Origin: Cryptomeria japonica
Lineage: Eukaryota; Streptophyta; Pinopsida; Cupressales; Cupressaceae
Reading direction: 5' to 3'
DNA: 64,000 nt
NCBI RefSeq assembly: GCF_030272615.1
Contig: NC_081405.1
Coordinates: 654,242,920-654,306,919, forward strand
A program made the translations under genes and the position numbers. Below the pieces are notes generated by a model. It worked only from the letters and a program-made list of their open reading frames with translations. It made no database searches and had not been told where the DNA came from. Of this stretch, positions 56,421-64,000 are shown piece after piece. Position 1 is the first letter of the stretch, and each line of letters opens with the position of its first letter.

Positions 56421-56849
56421 CCTATCCTACATTTATCTTGATGGCATTGCTGATAGTTGGTATGTGGTTCTTGGTATGGGTTTCCTCTTACCCTATTATC
56501 TTATTTATATCTTTGTTCCAACATGTGGAGATTGATTTTTGTCATGCTATGATGATTTTCATGTTTGCATTTGTTTTGACATTATGCAAATAGATATGAT
56601 GTCACACCATACTTATGTTTTGATATAGTGTAGGTGATGGTTACATGTTGTTGATGGTAGCGATTTGGGTTCAAAGACACAATTCCACATACACACAAAA
56701 ATATTTGAAGATGCATTTTATATTATTCCTTCTTAGTGGCGATTAGTGTTGGAAGATTTGCATACATGTAGAGAGGAACTCATGTTAGATACAATAGGTT
56801 GTGTTTGATAACATATGAATGTTCCTCATGATGTATACATATAGCTTTG
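56421..56849. other. Unassigned sequence
   Basis: Nothing recognisable is seen on either strand. Confidence 0.3.
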
Positions 56850-57170
56850 GTGTGTGACATGCATGCACATTTTTCCATAAGACACATTGCTATGTGGCAT
56901 GTGCCCTATGCATGTCTTCTTTGTGAGACACGTTGCTATGTGCAATGTGGCCCTAGGTGTGTCTTCTCTATGAGGTGTATTGCCATGATATGTTAGGATT
57001 TGTAGTGTGCAGGCCACAAATGCATGCATGAGGGACTATTATTATAGTCATGTTTTTTGGGCATGTAGCCTAGGCATGTCTTCTCCATTAGGTACATGGC
57101 CATGCCATGTAGGAGTTTTTGTGTTCATGCCACAAATGCACACATGAGGGACTATTATTGGAGTCATGAT
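56850..57170 (+). repeat. Degenerate short tandem repeats
   Basis: Units of about 46-48 bp with the pattern CATGTCTTCT-TGAGACAC-TTGCYATG-GCATGT-GCCCTAGG occur near 56868, 56908, 56957 and 57075. A 38-bp phrase around GAGGGACTATTATT is repeated at about 57013-57050 and 57132-57169. Confidence 0.55.
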
Positions 57171-59056
57171 GAATCTTCATTCTATTTAGCCACAATTTCT
57201 AGTCATATAGTTATGTAATGTGCACTTTTAAGGATTGTGAAGTTTCCTTCAATTATTGATGATCTCTCATCTTTGTTGCATGGGCCAACAATTTTATTTT
57301 ATCTTGTTTGAATTAGTTTAATCACTATTGTGAGTTTTCTCTATTGTGTAGTTATTATGGCTATGTTTGATTTGCTATTGGAATTGAACACATTTATTTG
57401 ACTTATTATTGGTAATATTTTTTCTTTCTTTCAATATTTATGATCTTTGGTAGTTTAGTGAAACTCTTGCTATTTTTAAATGTTGCCTTCTTTTTTGTGA
57501 TGTGATTCCTCACCAAGATCGACGTAGATAACCTTGGATGAGTGTATATAAGGAATCAAACATTGGGAAAATTTGAGTATAGGGGTAAGTGTTTATTGTA
57601 TGGGTAGCTACGATCCACTTGTACATTCTTAGTGATTATTGACAGCTATGTCTTGGAGGCTAATCCCATTAAACAAACAAGGGGGAAGTCATACATAATC
57701 GTATGGATCCTCCCTAGTTGTGTGTGGATTCAAGACCATCATTTCATATGGTTCTTGGTTACTTTGTGAGACCATGGCATCCTCTTAGACCAATATGTGA
57801 GCCTTGTATTGTTATCCCTACAATGTGGATGAATAAGTGTATGTTAAAATAAATGCTTTGCATGCCATATAGTTGCATATGAGTTGTTCACATCATCAGA
57901 TCATGATTTAGAATATGTGAATTCTTTTATCCATGTGAAGTCGAATGATTGATTATGAAAATGTCTTATACATTGAAGCATAATCTATAAGATGTTCTCT
58001 TCAAGAAAAAATATTTACTCTTTCATAGTGAAATGTTGACGAAATGGGGTCCTAGTCTAGGAAAGTAAACTACAAACTTATACATTCACCATTTCAAAAC
58101 ATTTTATTGGGGAATAGTCAATTTGGTTCAATTTAATTCCTCTAGGAGAGACCAACAATATGATTAATTGTTCCATTTTGATGTGATTGGATATGATTAG
58201 ATATAATTTCATTGAAGATGCAAGAACTAAGTAAAATTATGCAAAATTGACAAGATTAAGCATAAACAGGCAAATAATAAAGCAAAAAGCTAACATAGAG
58301 GTACATATTTGGAAATAAGACTCTAAAATGAACCTAATCAGTTACCTATAGGGAAAATGAGGTTAGAGATAATCTACCTATATGGAAAGTGGTTAAACTC
58401 TACCTCTAAGTGGCTCATCTTGAGCATTGTCGATATATGGGCATTGATGGCATATTATATCTGGTTCTATCATTTTTGTGGGTGCAAAATTAACAAGGCA
58501 AAATAGTATTAGTGGGATCATGATCTCATCAAAATGGTTTTGGCTTTGCATTTATGATAGCACATTGATCACACCTTACAAAAGGTTCCAATCTCATACA
58601 TAGCATCCCAAAGTAAGGTCAATAATGATGTAACTTAATGCTTAAACTGGAGTTCTGGGTAGTCATATACCCATGGCATAGGGTAGGGGTGACCTACAAA
58701 CAATGCTAGTTCTAGATGCCTATTTGCCTGGTGTATAACTTGTCAAAATTAGATCGATTGGCTACAGGTCTTCCATAAAGTTTCCAACTTATTACCAGTG
58801 AAAATTCAAAAACCAAGGCTTAGAATACTCAAAGATGTCTCTCAAAAAGTCTGCAACAAGCAAACTTTTAGTAAGAATTTGCAAAAACAATGCTCAGAAA
58901 TTCACACAATTAGCTACATTAAATACGTTCTCTATTAAGTTCAATGTTTTAAGATGAAAAAGAAGAGTTAAATGGTTTTGGTTCGATTTGCAATTTTTGT
59001 GAAGCTTTTGCACTGAAGTTTCCATAGCCTAATTTTTTCACCTATGAAGAAAGACC
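57171..59056. other. AT-rich intergenic sequence
   Basis: No coding similarity, LTR ends or tandem repeats could be supported. It lies upstream of the TNP2 fragment, so it may include the 5' part of the same CACTA element. No CACTA terminal sequence or subterminal repeats were recognised. Confidence 0.35.
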
Positions 59057-60515
59057 ATGTTAGATAATATCAGTGAAGAACAAAATAAGGAGACAATTGC
59101 TAGATTATGGTCTAACTTGAAAAGAAAAGGTGATGGGAAATGTTATTGTCCCTGCAAAATTTGTAAGGGCTTAAAGACTAGAAGACTTCTAATCAAAATA
59201 GCTAAGAAACATTGTAGGCAACATGGTCACATTGAAGGGGGACATGATTATCATCCACTGGTAAGTTGTTCATTATATTGTTTTAACAATTTATATACAT
59301 AAGAAATCACTTGATAATGAGATCATGATCATGGTTTATTTATGTTGATCATTTTTATATAGGTCGAGCATCCCAGGGCACATGATATGGACCAACACAA
59401 CCCGAAGAATATGGTTTTCAAAGTTGAGGAACATGGAGGTGTGAATATCGAAGCTGAAGATAATGATCCCATGGAAGATGACGATCATGCACCAGAAAAA
59501 AACAATTGAAGATGATGGTACAAATTCATTGATCCATGACACATTTAGTACTATCACAGTTGATCATGATGATCAGGATAACCTTGATGTTCATGATTTA
59601 CCTCTTCTTGAGAAGGCATATGAGCCCCTTTACAAAGGCTCCCAAACAACTCTTCTCTCTGCTGTATTGTTGTTGGTGAACTTGAAGGTTATGAATGGTT
59701 TATCCAACATAACAATGTCATGTATGTTAAGGTGTGTCATACATGTCATTATAGTTAATAAATGGTGAATCATGTACCATTAATATTCTTTATATTAACA
59801 CCTCAAACTTTTTTTTTCGCTGTAGATTGATAGGTGAGTTTTTCTTACCACCATCAAATATTCTACCTCCCTCATACCGAGAATTATCTGCCATTATGAA
59901 AGATATTGGAATGGAGTATCAAACAATAGATGCTTGTCCCAATGATCATATTATATATCATAAACAACATGAATTTGGAATAGAATGCCCTGAATGTCAT
60001 ATCAGTAGACATCGAACAGATCAAATAACAAAAAAGGTGCCTCGCAAGGTTCTTCATTATATTCCCAATATTCCATGTATGCAACGATTATTCAGGTGCA
60101 CTAGCTTGGCACAATTTATGGATTACCATGCACGCAATAGAAGTCCAGATGACATTATTCGAATGCTTGCAGATGGTTCAGCATTTATGGACATAGAGGA
60201 AAAGTGGCCACACTTTAAAGAAGAACATCGTAATCTCAGGCTTTCATTGGTAGCGAACGGTGTCAATCCATTTGGAGAGTTGAGATCTGTTTACTCGGTG
60301 TGGCCTATTTTTGTTATCAACAATAATATTCCTCCATGGATGTCAATAAAGAGGGAGGACATAATGTTGGTAATGATTGTTCCAGGTATTTTATCATTTA
60401 ATAGTCATCTACATTTAATTATCAATATTGCAGTAAAATGGTCATAATAATTATGTAATTCTTTTGTTCATTCCACTAGGCAAGTACCAAGTTAAAGATA
60501 TGAATGTAAAATGTG
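59057..60515 (+). pseudogene. CACTA (En/Spm) TNP2 transposase fragment with introns
   Basis: Exon 1 (59057-59260) holds the transposase-associated zinc motif YCPCKICKG with a downstream QHGHIEGGHDYHP. Introns by GT-AG and phase are 59261-59360, 59732-59825 and 60386-60479. Exon 2 (59361-59731) has YKGSQTTLLSAVLLLVNLKV, but an A-run near 59495-59501 carries a 1-base insertion that shifts the frame. Exon 3 (59826-60385) has the TNP2 core: LIGEFFLPPSNILPPSYREL, DACPNDHIIYHKQ, IECPECHISRHR and NPFGELRSVYSVWP. Exon 4 keeps only KYQVKDMNV, then similarity stops at about 60512. TNP2 would excise and reinsert CACTA elements; this copy lacks its catalytic C-terminal part. Confidence 0.8.
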
Positions 60516-61715
60516 GGTATAGTCCAAAATCTTGTTTACCAACAATATATTGTTGTTTAATAGTTCTAGTGTTTGTATTAATTGAAACAGTTTAACCCTT
60601 TTAACATGTTTCATAACAAACCTGCACTTCGTATGCAATCTTATTGTTACAGTTCAATTATTGAGGTGATGTGATTTTCAAAAGTATTCTGACGAAAAAA
60701 AAATTGGTTTTCATTTAAGTATTTTATTAAAATTTTAGAGTTTCCTCATGAACATTTAAACTTAGAAGGATTTAAAAATTCAATACAAGAGTACTGGACA
60801 TAATTTCTGGAGATAGAATTGAAACTCTCTCCCATGACTTCAGATTGTTTCCATGCTCGCTAGGCTAGTAGCTTTCAGACACAAAACATAGGTCTTCTAA
60901 ATTCTATCCCAACATTAATTAGTTCCTTTCTCTTCTTTTTCATCCTTTTGGAAAGAGAATTGGTAATTGTTAGGAACAAACATCTTCCTAGGTGATTTGT
61001 TAAAATATAATGGGGAACTCAATCAAATTTTAATTCACTTCATTTTAAGGTATTATCACAATTCATTGAATTATACTTACAAAAGGCTTATATTTCCAAG
61101 GTAAAATATCATTATCTTTCTTGGGTGATATTAGATAGCAGGGTCTCTTGGCTTAGACAAAATCACCCTCTCATTGTATTCAAAGTAGATGCGTAGCAAA
61201 GCTAGATGCATCAATCATTAAATCATAAACAAACACAAGCTCAAAAATTGTGTTACCAAGTACGCTTAAAACCTAGCCTATAACTAAATAGTTCATACTA
61301 GATATTGTTTGGGTATGGTATTCAATTCTATTAGAATATACAAAATAAATATTAACCTAGAAATTAATGTAAGTGATAACATTTTTAAAATTGTTAAATA
61401 TAAATGATAATAAAATCAAAATAGCATAACATAGTTGATTTCATAAGAGAGAAAATGAAAAAGTTCACAATATCTTCACTCGATATCCAAGATTTTTAAT
61501 CCATGAGGATGAAGATGAGGATGAGATAGAAAACCAAAAGACAAGGAATTGTTTATCCAAGTTTCCAAATTTTTGAGGATAAGGAAAAAAACATAATCCT
61601 ATGAAAGAAGGAGAATGTGCAAGTCATTATCTCAAGTAAAAGAAATTATTTAAGTAAACTAAACAAACAAATGCAATATCATACTTACGATAAAACATAT
61701 CCACTTGGTGAATAA
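60516..61715. other. AT-rich intergenic sequence
   Basis: No gene is seen. The TNP2 homology ends abruptly, so the remainder of the CACTA element was deleted or replaced here. Confidence 0.35.
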
Positions 61716-61760
61716 AATGGTACATTAGCACACCCCCTTAAGTGCAATTGAGATAAGAAG
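61716..61760 (-). other. Possible polypurine tract and LTR edge, minus strand
   Basis: Reading plus, ...ACATTAGCACA (to about 61731) is followed by CCCCCTTAAGTG. On the minus strand this is a purine run CTTAAGGGGGTG followed by TGCTAATG, which looks like a PPT and LTR start. No retrotransposon protein could be recognised to the right. Confidence 0.25.
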
Positions 61761-62369
61761 AACTGGGTCACAAGGTTAGGTATCCATGTAAAATATGAAA
61801 TAACCCCAAATTATAAAGAGAGTGTACCCTATCAAAGTAGAGACAAGAAAATCCATAGGACAAAACTCCATCCCAAGTGACATATGTGAAGGATAATATA
61901 GACCCACCCCATCCCCTAAAGTTGGTGCCTCCACAAAGAAGAGAGAAAAGCAATGCAAAATGTTGAATGGTGAATGTTGTAGTAGGTTCATTTGCAACAA
62001 ATGATGCACCTTCCTTTCACAATATGGAAATATTGAGTTGTCAAATTGTTGAATTCCCATTCAAGTGGAATGTAGAAAGGAATTCAGATGTATGGTTTTT
62101 GAAGCGACTCATGTGTCTTGATGTTGATGTTAAGATGTGATTGTTCCATAGAAGATTCAGGGCCTACAATCATTGAAGTGAGACCTTAATTAATGTGAAA
62201 TAGAATGTGTCATGTTGCATGATATGGTGGGGATAGAACAAGTGAATTTACAATGGGAGATGATGTAACTCGATGGGCATTGTCATCAATGAGAAGACAA
62301 ATATTCTTAATTGTTTCATCAATATTTGAAAGGTGAGAGTCCACAAATAGATGTGAAATGTTTAAGTAG

Positions 62370-62715
62370 GCTTCCCAATGAAGTGGATCTCATAGACACG
62401 AAGAATCCTATATAGAGAATCACGGAGAGCCCTTGAAGAAGAAAATTTGAACTTTGATGAAGCAATACATGATGGAGGAATATCTTGCAAGAGGAAATCA
62501 AAGTCATTATGGTGTCATCTAGATCTGAAATGTGGTCTACTTTTCAAAAAAGTAAAGATGCTTGATAGGAATGTGTCCTAGTGGGGTGAATCTAGAAGAC
62601 ATAAAATCCTATTGCAAAGAATCATGGAAAGTTCTAGAAGAAGCAACTTTTAATTCTGAAGTAGCAATGTGTATAAGAGATGTTCTCATTTGTAGATGGA
62701 GTATCAAGAGGAGGA
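62370..62715 (+). repeat. Diverged direct duplication
   Basis: A phrase of about 130 bp beginning GAAGTGGATCTCATAGACAC (near 62380) recurs in diverged form beginning GGGGTGAATCTAGAAGACAT (near 62582). Both contain AAAATCCTAT or AGAATCCTAT, AGAATCA-GGA, and GAAGAAG phrases. The period is about 200 bp. Confidence 0.4.
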
Positions 62716-64000
62716 TCACTAGTCCATGGACCATATCATTGTTGTTAAATACCTACGCTTTTGTTCATAGTCACTTGGTGTAGGAATGAATTCAATGAGA
62801 TAGGGAAGGAGATCCTACATAATGTAATTTTTCACTATCCCTTGTTTCGAGTACAAATAGTTCTCTGAATTTATCTTGACAATAGAATGTCAGAATTTAA
62901 TACCATAATCCATGATGAAAACTGCCAAAAACATAAATTTATCTTAGTTCGCAATTACGAAATGCTTTTGTATAGGCCTCTCGAAGATTAAGTACATCAA
63001 ATTGAGACTTTATAAATTGAGTGTATGTATTAGCAATCTCCCAAATTGTTCAATGGTCTCCAAACCTTGTCAATTTTTTATTTTTATTTTAACTCAAATA
63101 TGTATGGTATAGGCATATCATTGGTTGTGTGATTTTTTTTTCCTTAAATGCTTCTACGACCAAAAGAGACAAGTTTTAGATGAAAATGGGGTCTTATGGG
63201 CCTTTTTGACACAATGGTAGGTTCTTTAGACCTGAAAATGCCCCAACAACTAGTTGATTGCCTTAAGTTACAAACAAATCCTTGTTTGTGAGCATGCTTC
63301 TTGATCTCCAATTTTGGTGGAATGAAAGATAATATTGAATTTCTCAAGCCTTTTGGATGCTTCGAAACCACAAAAAAAAAGCTACTTTGATCATTGAAAT
63401 GTTGTAGTGACTTGGATAAAAAAAGAAAACTAAGTCTTAACTTTAGAAGTTAGTTTTTTCTTGTCAAATTGTTTTCAATTTTCAAATCATCCAAGGATGC
63501 AAGAGGAGTATATTTTTTTATGACAAGATAAAAAAAAATTAGAATCTTTTGAAACCATTGAAACATGGGGACCCCTTCCCCCCCTCCAAAATCCCTATTT
63601 TTTCAGGATGCAATACTTAGGGGAAACATCCCCTTGCTGCACCACTTAGAGACGTCCTAGGGACTCCAAGGAGTCTCTTGACCATCTTGAGGATGCCTAT
63701 GAGTCTCCCATGGCCCCCAATTAGAAAATCCAATTCTAAACAAAAATGGTGAAATTATTGTGAAAATGTCATCCGTATTAAAGGTTTGGCAATGCCCCCT
63801 AACCTTGATGGGGGCTCTGCCCCAAACCTCCCACAAGGGGCACTACCCATTGATCCCAAACCTCTACCCACCATTCTTATTGTTAATGCAATCATTTCCA
63901 TTTTTTTTATGTTGACTAGTTTAAACACTTAGTATGCCAAAGTTTATCTGCAATTCTTATACTTATTCTTAGTTTGTTCCCAAAGTTCCAAAACTCTACC
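62716..64000. other. Unassigned AT-rich sequence with a C/G-rich end
   Basis: No gene is seen. From about 63570 to 63870 the sequence becomes rich in short CCCC and GGGG runs that can pair locally (for example ATGGGGGCTCTGCCCC), a composition often seen in degraded transposon ends. I cannot assign it to a family. Confidence 0.3.

Noticed and set aside
61768-62060. Minus-strand open frames near 61.8-62.1 kb as membrane proteins
   Set aside because: Hydrophobic, overlapping frames in AT-rich DNA with no recognisable motif; they are probably shadows.

Overview
This window looks like plant nuclear DNA made almost entirely of transposable elements. The protein families (Tat-type Ty3/gypsy, SIRE-type Ty1/copia, a plant mobile domain protein, CACTA TNP2), the GT-AG introns, the low gene density and the C-to-T decay of coding frames all fit a large, methylated seed-plant genome. 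A gymnosperm is plausible from the style of the copia Gag, but that is inference. I found no intact host gene, no rRNA or tRNA gene, no CRISPR array and nothing bacterial.

Layout. 1-3149: 3' end of a plus-strand SIRE-like copia element, with a decayed lysine-rich coiled-coil ORF, two polypurine tracts (PPTs) and the 3' LTR. About 3150-8840: a minus-strand SIRE-like copia element with PBS, a full-length but stop-ridden gag and two PPTs, and no recognisable pol. 8841-10203: unassigned. 10204-52907: a minus-strand array of one Ty3/gypsy family in which three LTRs (10204-11084, 24656-25564, 50962-51868) are separated by two long internal regions (A and B) and followed by a truncated third piece (C). 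The middle LTR serves both neighbours. Inside unit B, a 12.68-kb Tat element (25995-38672) is inserted with a perfect 5-bp duplication ATTCT. 52908-59056 and 60516-64000: AT-rich DNA with short repeats and LTR-like scraps. 59057-60515: a plus-strand CACTA TNP2 transposase fragment with recognisable introns.

How the parts work together. The array family encodes, in one original polyprotein frame, Gag, protease, an RNase H of the second type found in Tat elements (called aRNH here), RT, a degenerate gypsy RNase H and integrase. A long unknown ORF (ORF3) follows in the same direction, separated from integrase by a repeat array. The aRNH lies before RT, whereas the Tat element nested in the same window has the usual order RT, RNase H, aRNH, integrase. 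The nested Tat carries a spliced plant mobile domain (PMD) gene on the opposite strand between integrase and its 3' LTR, and has no recognisable Gag capsid domain. Every large frame is broken. Comparing copies shows that most stops arose by C-to-T (or opposite-strand G-to-A) changes, often CAG to TAG.
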